64,000 nt of DNA. It comes from JBNLBS01 sp050303415 (GTDB lineage Bacteria > Pseudomonadota > Gammaproteobacteria > Methylococcales > Methylomonadaceae). The position numbers and the translations under genes were made by a program. The DNA is taken from the NCBI GenBank assembly GCA_050303415.1, contig JBNLBS010000004.1, positions 62,001-126,000 on the forward strand. The letters run 5' to 3'. This document shows, piece by piece, positions 35,596 through 44,797 of this stretch; positions within the stretch are counted from its first letter, which is position 1; each line of letters opens with the position of its first letter. The notes beneath the pieces were generated by a model. That model was not told the DNA's origin and ran no database searches. It saw nothing but the letters and a program-made list of their open reading frames with translations.

Positions 35596-35880
35596 TTAGT
35601 CATCAATCCACTTCTCCAAGGCAGCGATAATGCTTTTTGCCTGGTCTTTACTGGAAATATTAAACTTGGATTTCTGCTGATATTCACCATTCCTTTTCTG
35701 ATATCGGCGAATAGTGTATTTATCCGGTCCATATTCCTCTTTACTTCGATTCCAGTCCTGATACCGATAAATCACTGTTGCCCAGGCACCCTTGGTTAAA
35801 ACCTGTTTATCCAGTTCTTTTACAGTTTCTATCCCCCCATCTTCATAAGTGACGGTTAATTCTTCAACTGTTTCTGCCAT
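35596..35880 (-). CDS. Small hypothetical protein
   Basis: A 94-residue soluble charged protein starting MAETVEELTVTYEDGG. It has a beta-rich middle (GAWATVIYRYQDWN, KYTIRRYQKRNGEY) and a helical end (SKDQAKSIIAALEKWIDD). No family or motif is recognised. A TTG 13 codons upstream is possible, but ATG 35880 is better. It converges with the histidine kinase gene. Confidence 0.7.
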   Translation of the reverse strand: MAETVEELTVTYEDGGIETVKELDKQVLTKGAWATVIYRYQDWNRSKEEYGPDKYTIRRYQKRNGEYQQKSKFNISSKDQAKSIIAALEKWIDD

Positions 35881-35950
35881 TTTTTTTATCCGCTGGTTAA
35901 ATTGTGAGAAGTTTATCAAGTTCGTTCAATTACGCCAACACTGTATGTGC

Positions 35951-36901
35951 TTAATGCGTTATAAACTGACCAAAAGCTCGACTGCCTTCACCGGTGACTA
36001 TTGTTTCAAGCACGGTTAAAGTTTCGGCATCAACAACCGACACCGTACTGTCCAACCAATTGGCGACATAGACATGACGGTCATCGTTATGGGTACTGAT
36101 ACCTTCAGGCTTGTCACCAACATCAATCTGTCGGATTTCTTGAAGCGTTTTAGTATCCACAACTGAAATACTGGCATCATCCTGGTTGGTAACAAACAAC
36201 AGACTGTCATGTTCGGCTAATGCCGACGCATAAGGCCGCCCTCCCACCTTGACCAGGGCAATGCGTTTCAGGTTTTTAGCATCCAGAACAGAAACATCAT
36301 TACTTTCTACGTTAGCTGTATAGAGCCGATCACCTTTAGCATTCAGGGTAATACCAAATGGATGCGCCCCCACTTTGGTGGTATTTCTGATCCGCATGGT
36401 ATTCAAGTCAATCTGAGAAACTGTATCGTCCATACGGTTAGCCACATAAAGCCAGCGACCATCCCGGCTGACTGCCATTCCCGAAGGTGACGTTCCGACC
36501 GTCAGTGTATTTAAAAGCTGTAGACTCTGAGCACTGAAAACTGATACCGTATTTTCATACCAGTCGGCAACAAAAATATATTTTCCTTGTGGATCAGCTG
36601 TAATTCCTAATGAAGCGCCGCCTACTTTAATATGCTTGATTACGCTTAACTGCTTCAGATCTAGAACGGTGAAACCACTGTCTCCTGGTGTCGTAATATA
36701 AGCCTGTTGCTCAACATGATTGATCGTAACACCTGCCGGTTTCCCTGGTACATCAATGGTTTTAACGATCTGATTGGTTGAAATATCAATCACTGAAACA
36801 GTATTATCCAGTTGATTGGTAATAATTGCGTAAGCTGGTGCCGCCCAAGTATTAGCAGCGACAAAATTTACCAGTAGAAAAAAAATGAGTCGAATAAGCA
36901 T
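35951..36901 (-). CDS. Exported YVTN/YncE-like seven-bladed beta-propeller
   Basis: A 316-residue protein with a signal peptide (LIFFLLVNFVAANTWA) followed by about seven repeats of roughly 40 residues such as NTVSVIDISTNQIVKTIDVPGKPAGV and DTVSQIDLNTMRIRNTTKVGAHPFGI, the YVTN family pattern. Such periplasmic propellers are frequent next to PQQ-dependent alcohol dehydrogenase systems in methylotrophs, but no dehydrogenase is visible here. The next gene upstream on the same strand is the MxaD-like gene, about 140 bp away with a terminator between, so they are separate units. Confidence 0.85.
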   Translation of the reverse strand: MLIRLIFFLLVNFVAANTWAAPAYAIITNQLDNTVSVIDISTNQIVKTIDVPGKPAGVTINHVEQQAYITTPGDSGFTVLDLKQLSVIKHIKVGGASLGITADPQGKYIFVADWYENTVSVFSAQSLQLLNTLTVGTSPSGMAVSRDGRWLYVANRMDDTVSQIDLNTMRIRNTTKVGAHPFGITLNAKGDRLYTANVESNDVSVLDAKNLKRIALVKVGGRPYASALAEHDSLLFVTNQDDASISVVDTKTLQEIRQIDVGDKPEGISTHNDDRHVYVANWLDSTVSVVDAETLTVLETIVTGEGSRAFGQFITH

Positions 36902-36914
36902 GGCGAATAGTTTT

Positions 36915-36956
36915 ATAAAAAAAAGAGATTGGGTTTTTAAATAAACACAATCTCTT
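36915..36956 (-). terminator. Rho-independent terminator after the MxaD-like gene
   Basis: On the reverse strand AAGAGATTG (36956-36948), a loop, and CAATCTCTT (36931-36923) are followed by a run of eight Ts. It lies 84 bp beyond the MxaD-like stop codon and just before the propeller gene start. Confidence 0.8.
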
Positions 36957-37039
36957 CCTTAATTCAATGATACTGTAGTAAAAAAATTAAGTTAAAACTG
37001 AATTCGCCATCATGTCACGCATTCAGAATAACTGATCAT

Positions 37040-37630
37040 CTATCTTTTTAATTGGATTTTAACATCAGCCTTAGAACCAAATTTTTCAGCCAAGCTGGTT
37101 AAACCGTCAGTTAATACCGCAGTAACCGCAGCATCAGCAGCCTCTTCATTTAATTCTTCAGGAGGATTGTTGTTAACATAGGCGCGATAATATGTTGCAA
37201 TCCAGGTCACAACTGAGCTGCCGCCTTTCTCTTTAACCATGATTGTCGCTGCGTAGTTTTCAACCGGTAAAACAGGTACATTTTCATCCTGACCGGCATG
37301 TTGAATTGTTTTAACGGTGCTTAAATCGGTAATTTTATATTTATAAGACATTTTGTCAGCCTTATAATCTTTAAGTTCTTCTGTTATCGTTCCCCCGTTA
37401 TTCAATGTAAGAACGCGTACCGATCCTTTTTTATTATCGCCACCGGAAACACTTTTAATAGCGGGGTGCCAAGACATATCACCATAGTTTTGTATTACTG
37501 CCCAAACATCTGCCGCAGGCGCATCAATAGTCACTGTTGCCGTCATTTTTCCTCTTACCGGACCGTGTGCATTCACTACGGCCGAAAAAAGGAACAGGAT
37601 ACCTGTTGCGAATAAAGAAATTTTCTTCAT
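37040..37630 (-). CDS. Exported MxaD-like SRPBCC-fold protein
   Basis: A 196-residue protein with a signal peptide (ISLFATGILFLFSAVVNA, cleavage before HGPVRG) and a START/polyketide-cyclase (SRPBCC) fold: KMTATVTIDAPAADVWAVIQNYGDMSWHPAIKSVSGG, then GGSSVVTWIATYYRA. This layout matches MxaD, a periplasmic protein linked to methanol dehydrogenase and cytochrome cL interaction. No mxa or xox gene is in the window, so it may be an MxaD paralogue. It has its own terminator and faces a divergent gene at 37819. Confidence 0.8.
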   Translation of the reverse strand: MKKISLFATGILFLFSAVVNAHGPVRGKMTATVTIDAPAADVWAVIQNYGDMSWHPAIKSVSGGDNKKGSVRVLTLNNGGTITEELKDYKADKMSYKYKITDLSTVKTIQHAGQDENVPVLPVENYAATIMVKEKGGSSVVTWIATYYRAYVNNNPPEELNEEAADAAVTAVLTDGLTSLAEKFGSKADVKIQLKR

Positions 37631-37818
37631 ATTTATTTCCTATTGTAGAAACGTAAAAAACTGAACTGCTAATTATATGACAAAATTCAAAAATGCCGGA
37701 ATATCTTGTACATTTAAAATTGTGTTTCAATATAATGCTTATTATATGTTGCCTATTGAAACTGAACCCAAGGTGAATTATTCTCTATCCCTCAACTTTT
37801 ATATTCTCAGTTTGAACT

Positions 37819-38205
37819 ATGAGTGATAGTACCAAGGATATTCGTATCGCCATCAGCCGGTTAGCAAGGAAAAACCTTGTTCCTAAAGCCGTCTTTAAAC
37901 CAGTGGTTAGTGCTTATTTACAAATTGAGCCCCACAAACGTGATGATATCATTACAGAAATTATTCGCATTACCAATAATAAATATCCGCTTTCACAGGA
38001 GGAGCTGGCTTCATTTAAAAAAGATTCAATCAGTTTTACCAGCCATGCTACCATTATCGGCATACAGAACAGTAAAGGACAGACATATAGAATTGTACGT
38101 GCCGAGCGTTATAAAGAATATACTAATTTTTGTAAATTAATGTTGAGAAATAAATTTAATTTATTTGTTCTGCAAAAAAGCCAATTTGATATTCTATTTA
38201 TGTAA
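37819..38205 (+). CDS. Hypothetical cytoplasmic protein
   Basis: A 128-residue basic protein, MSDSTKDIRIAISRLARKNLVPKAVF onward. Predicted mixed alpha/beta, with many Lys/Arg, no membrane segment and no recognised motif. It is divergent from the MxaD-like gene, and its 3' end overlaps the 3' end of sbcB by 12 bp (convergent). No function proposed. Confidence 0.65.
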   Translation: MSDSTKDIRIAISRLARKNLVPKAVFKPVVSAYLQIEPHKRDDIITEIIRITNNKYPLSQEELASFKKDSISFTSHATIIGIQNSKGQTYRIVRAERYKEYTNFCKLMLRNKFNLFVLQKSQFDILFM

Positions 38206-39651
38206 CTGATTTAGACCGTATTGTTTAATTTTACTGTCAGCAAAATCTTCAAGTGCCGCCAGAATGGATTTATCCGCATCTGTCTCGGCTAATTCATGTA
38301 TACGCTTTAAAAAATCCCCAAGTACAATACTGGATCCCGGCGAGGGTTCAGTCAATTTCTTCCTACAAAATTCCTGCCAATTTTGTTGTTCATTTGCTGT
38401 TAACGTCTCGGGATAATTTCTGGCTCGATATCTAAATAACATCTCCGGTAAACGGGCATCAGAAAATTGAAATTTCTGATTCGCCAATTGTTCCACCTCT
38501 AGATTTCTTAGTTTTTCCATTTCCGCCTTATCCCGGGTAGAAAAAAAACCGCCGGAATAAATCATTAGATCCGGGTCACTATCTTGATCTGTAAAACTGG
38601 CGCTAAAAACCTGCTGTATTTTATCGCTTTGCATCGGCCGCCAAGCGGCTTTTATAGTCTCGGCATTCGTCATACAAGCGGCCAAGTTCAGTTGTAATCG
38701 TTGTTCATCAGGCTTTGTAATCACTGATAATGGCGCTAATACAGGACATTTATTGACATGTACCGTTTTAATCGGAATCCGATCAACATCGTCTGGTAAA
38801 TCGTCCTTTGCAGTAAAGATGCGTTGTTTGATTTCTTCTACCGATAAAGACAACATCGGAGAAGGGTCGACCGACAAATCATACACCAGCACACCATTAC
38901 TGTTTGTAGGATGCGGGCATAACGGCAGGACAACAGCCAAACAATGCTTTAAAGCCGGGTAGCGTCTGGAAACATGAACTAAAGGGGTAAAACTGCCTAA
39001 CTGCAGTAACTTATTCGCTCCTGCTTTTAACCGATGATCAAAAAGAAATTGAAATAGGCGGGGTTGTGCCTTTTTAATCAGTTTAGCGATTGCAATTGTG
39101 GCATAAACATCGGACAAGGCATCATGAGCAGACAAATGTTCTATGCCATTGGCTTTGGTCAGTTCTTCCAGCTTAAAAACCGGTTTATTTTCCTCGTTCA
39201 TGGGCCACACTATGCCCTCTGGACGTAGCCCGTATGCAGCTCTGACAACATCTATCAAATCCCAGCGGGAATTACCATTTTGCCATTCGCGTGCATAGGG
39301 GTCATAAAAATTCCGATAAAGTATATTGCGGGTTACTTCATCATCGAAACGAATATTGTTATAGCCTAAGGTGCAGGTATTCGGGCGTGACAACTGTTGC
39401 TGGATTTGAGCAATGAATTCAGCCTCACAAAGGCCATGTTGCTCGGCGTACTGAGGCGTTATACCGGTAACAACACAGGCATCCGGCTGGGGGAGGCTAT
39501 CGGGCGATGGCCGACAAAACAAAGTAAAGGGCTCATCAACCGGATTAAAGTCATAGTCGGTACGAATTCCGGCAAACTGAACAGCCTGATCACGCCTCGG
39601 ATCAATACCAAAAGTCTCATAATCATGCCAAAGAAAAGTATTTTCTGACAT
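38194..39651 (-). CDS. sbcB: Exodeoxyribonuclease I
   Basis: A 485-residue DnaQ-fold 3'-5' exonuclease that degrades single-stranded DNA in recombination and mismatch repair. ExoI: FLWHDYETFGIDPRRDQAVQFAGIRTD; ExoII: TLGYNNIRFDDEVTRNILYRNF; ExoIII: HDALSDVYATIAIAKLI, giving the DEDDh set. The SH3-like and C-terminal helical regions (FRYRARNYPETL) match E. coli ExoI, and the length is normal. TTG at 39654 opens the frame; ATG 39651 is used. It lies 13 bp after the CBS-domain gene. Confidence 0.95.
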   Translation of the reverse strand: MSENTFLWHDYETFGIDPRRDQAVQFAGIRTDYDFNPVDEPFTLFCRPSPDSLPQPDACVVTGITPQYAEQHGLCEAEFIAQIQQQLSRPNTCTLGYNNIRFDDEVTRNILYRNFYDPYAREWQNGNSRWDLIDVVRAAYGLRPEGIVWPMNEENKPVFKLEELTKANGIEHLSAHDALSDVYATIAIAKLIKKAQPRLFQFLFDHRLKAGANKLLQLGSFTPLVHVSRRYPALKHCLAVVLPLCPHPTNSNGVLVYDLSVDPSPMLSLSVEEIKQRIFTAKDDLPDDVDRIPIKTVHVNKCPVLAPLSVITKPDEQRLQLNLAACMTNAETIKAAWRPMQSDKIQQVFSASFTDQDSDPDLMIYSGGFFSTRDKAEMEKLRNLEVEQLANQKFQFSDARLPEMLFRYRARNYPETLTANEQQNWQEFCRKKLTEPSPGSSIVLGDFLKRIHELAETDADKSILAALEDFADSKIKQYGLNQLHK

Positions 39652-39664
39652 CAAACTGATTTCT

Positions 39665-40060
39665 TTAGCGTATTGACACCAATGCTTTCAATATATCTGT
39701 ACGACTGACGATACCAACCAGTTCATTGTCATCAAACACCGGGAATGCCCTAATAGCAGAGTCCTTAAAACGTTCAGCCAGATCAACAATACTGGATTCC
39801 GCATCCACAGAAACCACATCTTCAGCCATAAACTCTGTTACTTTAGCACTTACCGTCTGGTTATATACACTGTCCAGAACAACCTTAATACCATCTTTTT
39901 CGGAAAAAATTCCAATTAAAGCTCCATGCTCATCCACTACCGGGGCGCTGGTTATCTTATGCTCCAACAATAATTTTATTGCGTCAAAAATATCGGTATT
40001 TTTATGCAGTTTTACCAACCTCTTAGTCATATAATCGGCAACTCTAATTTTAGCCAGCAT
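39665..40060 (-). CDS. CBS-domain pair protein
   Basis: A 131-residue protein consisting only of two CBS motifs: VADYMTKRLVKLHKNTDIFDAIKLLLEHKITSAPVVDEHGALIGIFSEKDGIKVV and VTEFMAEDVVSVDAESSIVDLAERFKDSAIRAFPVFD. CBS pairs bind adenosyl nucleotides and act as energy sensors; the target is unknown. It lies between nqrM and sbcB on the same strand, so it could be co-transcribed with sbcB. Confidence 0.88.
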   Translation of the reverse strand: MLAKIRVADYMTKRLVKLHKNTDIFDAIKLLLEHKITSAPVVDEHGALIGIFSEKDGIKVVLDSVYNQTVSAKVTEFMAEDVVSVDAESSIVDLAERFKDSAIRAFPVFDDNELVGIVSRTDILKALVSIR

Positions 40061-40108
40061 AATCTTTCCCCTTTTTTAATTTTATTAGTTTGGCAGCAAA
40101 GTTAATAA

Positions 40109-40288
40109 CTATGTATTACCTTCTGCTTCCATCTTCTTCCTTTTATCACACTTTTCAGTACAGACACAATTGCCATTATTGGCTCCACCGCAAGAACCTT
40201 TAATCGCACGTCGACCAAAAATAACGCCAACTGCCATAATTAATACGACCAGCAGCATAAATGCAAAAGTTACTAAAAAATAAGTCAT
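40109..40288 (-). CDS. nqrM: Na+-NQR maturation factor NqrM
   Basis: A 59-residue protein with one N-terminal transmembrane helix (YFLVTFAFMLLVVLIMAVGVIFG) and a Cys-rich tail (SCGGANNGNCVCTEKC), exactly the NqrM pattern. NqrM is needed for inserting the iron centre between NqrD and NqrE. The preceding open frame is longer but overlaps the ApbE 3' end; ATG at 40288 gives the standard protein. It is the last gene of the nqr cluster, 4 bp after apbE. Confidence 0.93.
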   Translation of the reverse strand: MTYFLVTFAFMLLVVLIMAVGVIFGRRAIKGSCGGANNGNCVCTEKCDKRKKMEAEGNT

Positions 40289-40292
40289 TGTC

Positions 40293-41330
40293 TCACCGTG
40301 TATTTGTTGTAAAGGCTGACGTTGCTTTTTCGTCAAAGCCCTGTTCAGTTTTAATAATAAATAACGCCGCAATGCCTTCCTGTTCGGCCAGTTGATAACC
40401 TTCGTCCGGCCCTAACACCATAAAAGCGGTCGCCAACGCATCAGCCTCCATACAGGCTTGATTTAAAACAGTGACCGATGCCAGCTTATGTTTAATTGGA
40501 TGCCCCGTTCTCGGATCTATAGTATGGGAAAAGCGAACCCCGTCCACCTCAAAAAAATTACGATAATCACCAGATGTTGCCAAGGCCGTATTGGTAAAAG
40601 GAAAAACCGTCTGGATCATCCTTTTCTCAGGTGTCGGCTTTTCAACCGCAATTCGCCAGGGTTCATTGCTCAGGTTACCACCTTTTAATCTGAGTTCTCC
40701 ACCAATCTCTACCAGATAATCCTCCAATCCGGCAGTCTCAAGAATATCAGCAACCTGATCAACAGCATAACCCTTGGCTATAGCTGAAAGGTCTATATAT
40801 AATTCCGGAATATCTTTCCTTATTGACATCTGCTCTGGCCTAAAGTGCAGATGCTGATAACCCATTTGCTGCATTTCCTGCTCAATTATCGCTTGCTTGG
40901 GTGCGATAAAAGTCATTGGATCAGGGCCAAAGCCCCAGGAATTAACCAATTGCCCAACTGTAATATCAAAAGCGCCCTGAGTTTTTCCACTGATCTTGCT
41001 GGCTGTACTAAGAACGGTAAATAAAGCCTGAGAAACAGGTTGCCAATCAGTGGAGCGGCTGCGATTAAAAACTGACAACTCCGAATCTTCCAAATAAGTA
41101 GACATCTGCCCATTAATGGCGGCCAGATGTTCATTTATTTGCTGTTTTAACTGTTCAGCATTGAATCCTTCCGGTACCCGACTGGATTTAATGCTAAAAC
41201 TGGTACCCATGGTTTGCCCGTGGTAAGCAAAGGGATAGCTTTTTTGTGCATAATTATTGTCACAGGCTGACAATAAAAAAAAGAGGAACATGGCAAGCCA
41301 GGCTCCTCGTCTGAATTTTATTACTTTCAC
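40293..41330 (-). CDS. apbE: FAD:protein FMN transferase ApbE
   Basis: A 345-residue lipoprotein (lipobox LLSAC near residue 23) that attaches FMN covalently to threonines of NqrB and NqrC. Motifs: YHGQTMGTSFSIK, FDITVGQLVNSWGFGP, DLSAIAKGYAVDQVADIL, and GVRFSHTIDPRTGHP, all standard. The start is a GTG (41330) with GGAG ahead; the first in-frame ATG would delete the basic N-region of the signal, so GTG is preferred. It follows nqrF across a strong hairpin. Confidence 0.95.
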   Translation of the reverse strand: MKVIKFRRGAWLAMFLFFLLSACDNNYAQKSYPFAYHGQTMGTSFSIKSSRVPEGFNAEQLKQQINEHLAAINGQMSTYLEDSELSVFNRSRSTDWQPVSQALFTVLSTASKISGKTQGAFDITVGQLVNSWGFGPDPMTFIAPKQAIIEQEMQQMGYQHLHFRPEQMSIRKDIPELYIDLSAIAKGYAVDQVADILETAGLEDYLVEIGGELRLKGGNLSNEPWRIAVEKPTPEKRMIQTVFPFTNTALATSGDYRNFFEVDGVRFSHTIDPRTGHPIKHKLASVTVLNQACMEADALATAFMVLGPDEGYQLAEQEGIAALFIIKTEQGFDEKATSAFTTNTR

Positions 41331-41345
41331 TTAATATTCTCTCCT

Positions 41346-41373
41346 CTTGCTCCTGACTCAAATCAGGAGCAAG
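41346..41373 (-). promoter_or_regulatory. Perfect 11-bp hairpin between nqrF and apbE
   Basis: CTTGCTCCTGA (41346-41356) and TCAGGAGCAAG (41363-41373) with a 6-nt loop. On the reverse strand it precedes an AGGAGAG ribosome site for apbE and has no T run. It probably stabilises or processes the mRNA, giving less apbE-nqrM than nqr subunits; inferred. Confidence 0.5.
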
Positions 41374-41393
41374 GGACATAATCATAACGTTGA

Positions 41394-42614
41394 TTAACCG
41401 CCAAAGTCATCCAGGAAGATGTTTTCTGGTTCAACACCGTTATCCTGCAGCATTTTAATGACTGCCGCATTCATCATTGGAGGCCCACACATGTAGAATT
41501 CACAATCTTCCGGTGCCGGATGGTTTTTCAAGTATTCTTCATAAATCACTTCATGAATAAAACCGGTGTAACCTTCCCACTTATCTTCCGGTAGTGGATC
41601 AGACAAGGCTACATGCCATTCAAAATTGTCATTTTCAGCCGCCAGCATATCAAAATCTTCAACATAGAACATTTCCCGCTTACTACGCGCACCGTACCAG
41701 AATGACATTTTACGTTTAGACTTCAGTCTACGTAACTGATCAAAGATATGCGAACGCATAGGCGCCATACCAGCACCACCACCAATAAAGACCATTTCAT
41801 TATCGGTATCTTTGGCAAAGAATTCACCATATGGACCCGACACTATAGCCTTATCACCAGGCTTTAAATTAAAAATGTATGAAGACATCACACCGGGTGG
41901 AACGCTATCAGGCGCACCTGGCGGTGGAGTAGCAATACGTACGTTCAGCATAATTTCCTTTTCTTCAGGATAAGATGCCATCGAATAAGCACGTAATGAC
42001 GGTTCTTTTACATCAGAAACATAGCGCCATAAATCGAATTTATCCCAGTCTTCACGGAATTCTTCCTGAACATCCATATCCGAATATTTTGACACATGAG
42101 GCGGACATTCGATCTGAATATAACCACCGGCTCTATAGTCAATTCTCTCGCCTTCCGGTAATTCAAGCACCAACTCTTTAATGAATGTTGCTACGTTATC
42201 ATTCGACTTAACTGTACATTCCCATTTCTTAACACCAAAGACACTGTCTTCAACTTCAATGTCCATGTCATGTTTAACAGTGACCTGACAGGATAGTCGT
42301 TCGCCTTCTGCAGCTTCACGTTTGGTGATATGTGATAACTCTGTCGGCAGAATTTCACCGCCACCAGAATGAACTTTTACTTTACACTGTGCACAGGTAC
42401 CGCCACCGCCACAGGCAGATGGAACAAACAGGCCGTTATCAGCCAATGCCGTTAACAGTTTTGAACCCGCAGGCACATGAATTTTCTTTTCTTTATTGAT
42501 CAGAATTTCAAGGTCACCGGAGGCAACCAGTTTACTTTTCGCGCCGATAATAACAAAAACCAGCGCAATCACGATAACCGTGAAAATAATAATCCCTAAT
42601 GCGATTTCCAGCAT
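41394..42614 (-). CDS. nqrF: Na+-NQR subunit F
   Basis: A 406-residue subunit that oxidises NADH and starts the electron path. An N-terminal helix (ALGIIIFTVIVIALVFVIIG) anchors it. A plant-type [2Fe-2S] ferredoxin domain has CGGGGTCAQC plus LSCQVTV; the FAD-binding domain has RAYSMASYPEE; the NADH-binding end has GGGAGMAPMRSHIFDQ and CEFYMCGPPMMN. Length and ending (FLDDFGG) are standard. 12 bp after nqrE. Confidence 0.98.
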   Translation of the reverse strand: MLEIALGIIIFTVIVIALVFVIIGAKSKLVASGDLEILINKEKKIHVPAGSKLLTALADNGLFVPSACGGGGTCAQCKVKVHSGGGEILPTELSHITKREAAEGERLSCQVTVKHDMDIEVEDSVFGVKKWECTVKSNDNVATFIKELVLELPEGERIDYRAGGYIQIECPPHVSKYSDMDVQEEFREDWDKFDLWRYVSDVKEPSLRAYSMASYPEEKEIMLNVRIATPPPGAPDSVPPGVMSSYIFNLKPGDKAIVSGPYGEFFAKDTDNEMVFIGGGAGMAPMRSHIFDQLRRLKSKRKMSFWYGARSKREMFYVEDFDMLAAENDNFEWHVALSDPLPEDKWEGYTGFIHEVIYEEYLKNHPAPEDCEFYMCGPPMMNAAVIKMLQDNGVEPENIFLDDFGG

Positions 42615-42626
42615 TACGATACCTTC

Positions 42627-43235
42627 TTATAATTGTATTCCAGAGAAAGCCATGAAGCCCAGTGACATCAGACCCGCGCTAATAAAAGTAATTCCCAAAC
42701 CTTCGAGACCTTTAGGAATATCGCTATATTTAAGTTTTTCGCGCACACCCGCCATTACCGTAATCGCCAGCGCCCATCCAAAACCACTACCTACACCGTA
42801 AGTAACACTTTCGCTAAAGTTGTAATCACGTTCAATCATGAACAAACTACCGCCTAAAATTGCGCAGTTTACTGTAATTAATGGCAGGAACACCCCTAAC
42901 GCATGATAAAGAGCAGGGAAAAACTTATCCAGAATCATTTCCAGAATTTGTACCAAAGCCGCAATCATACCAATACAGCTTAATAATGCCAGAAAGCTTA
43001 AATCAACACCGGTAATGCCCATCCAGGCTAATGCATCTTCTTTTAACAAGGTATGATAGATAACATTATTCGCGGGTACAGTAATGGTTTGAACTACCAT
43101 TACCGCAACGCCCAAACCCATCGCTGTCGAAATTTTCTTCGAAACCGCCAGGAATGTACACATCCCCAGGAAGAATGATAAAGCCAGGTTCTCAATGAAA
43201 ACCGCTTTAATAAATAAACTAATATAGGCTTCCAT
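42627..43235 (-). CDS. nqrE: Na+-NQR subunit E
   Basis: A 202-residue membrane subunit with six helices, starting MEAYISLFIKAVFIENLALSFFLGMC. With NqrD it binds an iron centre through conserved cysteines in the membrane (Cys in LGMCTFLAVS and VNCAILGG). It overlaps the end of nqrD by one base. Confidence 0.97.
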   Translation of the reverse strand: MEAYISLFIKAVFIENLALSFFLGMCTFLAVSKKISTAMGLGVAVMVVQTITVPANNVIYHTLLKEDALAWMGITGVDLSFLALLSCIGMIAALVQILEMILDKFFPALYHALGVFLPLITVNCAILGGSLFMIERDYNFSESVTYGVGSGFGWALAITVMAGVREKLKYSDIPKGLEGLGITFISAGLMSLGFMAFSGIQL

Positions 43236-43903
43236 TAATGATGCCCTCCTTCACCGTGAGAAATCGACATGATTTTGAAATCAGCTGATTCTTTTTGTTC
43301 GGGTTTCCATTGCCGAAATACCCAAATAATCAAACCGATTAAGAAAAACGCACTGGGTGGTAACAGCATCAAACCATTCGGATCATACCAGCCACCGTCT
43401 TTGGTTAATTGAAAAACTTCAATACCCAATAACTTGCCTGAACCAAACAGTTCTCTGAAAAAAGCCACGATAATCAGAATCAAGCTATAGCCAAGGCCAT
43501 TACCGATACCATCAATAAAACTCGCCATCGGTGGATTTTTCATCGCATAAGCCTCAGCACGGCCCATTACGATACAGTTTGTAATAATCAAACCGACAAA
43601 TACCGATAGTTGCTTACTGATTTCATAAGCAAAGGCTTTTAAAATCTGATCAACAACGATTACCAGCGAAGCAATAATCGTCATTTGCACAATAATCCGA
43701 ATACTGCTTGGAATGTGGTTTCTGATCGAACTGATCGCCGCACTGGAACAGGCTGTAACCGAAGTTAGGGCCACGGCCATAATTAACGAAGTAGACATCT
43801 GCGAAGTAACCGCTAATGCCGAACAAATACCTAATACTTGTAAAGTAATAGGGTTGTTATTAACCAGCGGACTGATTAATACTTTTTTAGTTTCACTATT
43901 CAT
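43235..43903 (-). CDS. nqrD: Na+-NQR subunit D
   Basis: A 222-residue membrane subunit related to NqrE by inverted topology: NPITLQVLGICSALAVT, LIITNCIVMGRAEAYAMKNPP, and GLMLLPPSAFFLIG are typical. Cysteines in GICSALA and TNCIVMG match the iron-site positions. 9 bp after nqrC. Confidence 0.97.
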   Translation of the reverse strand: MNSETKKVLISPLVNNNPITLQVLGICSALAVTSQMSTSLIMAVALTSVTACSSAAISSIRNHIPSSIRIIVQMTIIASLVIVVDQILKAFAYEISKQLSVFVGLIITNCIVMGRAEAYAMKNPPMASFIDGIGNGLGYSLILIIVAFFRELFGSGKLLGIEVFQLTKDGGWYDPNGLMLLPPSAFFLIGLIIWVFRQWKPEQKESADFKIMSISHGEGGHH

Positions 43904-43912
43904 GATTAGCCC

Positions 43913-44797
43913 CTATTCACCTGCTCTGACTTTTTCTAAATAAGGTGCAAAACCTTCTCGACTCATCCAGTATTTAACCAGATTGCTTACACCGACACTT
44001 GTTAATGTAGCACCTGCCAAACCATCAACTTTATATTCAGCACCCGGTTTTCCTGTATCAACCGTACCTTTTACCAGCTTCAGTACCGGCTCACCCGATT
44101 CATCATAGACTTTCTTACCTTTCCATAAGGCACGCCAGTTTGGATTAACAACCTCTCCACCCAGTCCTGGTGTCTCAGCCTGATCATAAAAGTTAATACT
44201 TTGAACAGTTTTACCATCTGCATCCAATGCTAAAAATCCGTACATAGTTGACCATAAGCCGTAACCATGTACCGGTAGAATAATTGACTTTATTGCACCA
44301 CCGTCTTTTACCAGATAAACCTTGGCAATTTTTGCTTTGGTTCTGATGCTGGCAATATCCTGTTCTTTAGTTAACACAATATTTTGAGCCGGATCTTTGG
44401 CCGCTTTACGTTGATCGTAAGCCTCAACATTCATTCCTTCAACATAATCGCCGGTTTCCATATCTACCAGTTTAGGCTCAATCTGGCTGGCAAAAGCATT
44501 ATGAATATCAGTGTCTTCATTTAACAGGCCGGCAACATCAAGAATATTTTTCTTCATATCCATGGCTTTATTTTCAACCTGTAAAGGTCGCAATGCCACA
44601 GCTGCCAATGAAACCAAAATAGCACAGACAAAACAGATAGATAATGCCACCGCAATGGTTTTTTCCAAACTATCATTGCTTAACGCTAAAACCTTATCCC
44701 GGTATACCATTGCTTTCTGGAAATGTTCACACTTATCCAGCTTGGCTTTGATTTGATCGTACATAGTCATTGATTCGTTATTATTTTCGTTAGGCAT
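43913..44797 (-). CDS. nqrC: Na+-NQR subunit C
   Basis: A 294-residue subunit with one N-terminal membrane helix (IAVALSICFVCAILVSLAAVAL) and a periplasmic FMN-binding domain. The flavinylation motif is GLAGATLTSVGVSN, whose Thr receives FMN from ApbE. Also visible: GYGLWSTMYGFLAL and ETPGLGGEVVNP. The N-terminus is extended by about 30 charged residues compared with some homologues. Overlaps nqrB by 8 bp. Confidence 0.97.
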   Translation of the reverse strand: MPNENNNESMTMYDQIKAKLDKCEHFQKAMVYRDKVLALSNDSLEKTIAVALSICFVCAILVSLAAVALRPLQVENKAMDMKKNILDVAGLLNEDTDIHNAFASQIEPKLVDMETGDYVEGMNVEAYDQRKAAKDPAQNIVLTKEQDIASIRTKAKIAKVYLVKDGGAIKSIILPVHGYGLWSTMYGFLALDADGKTVQSINFYDQAETPGLGGEVVNPNWRALWKGKKVYDESGEPVLKLVKGTVDTGKPGAEYKVDGLAGATLTSVGVSNLVKYWMSREGFAPYLEKVRAGE

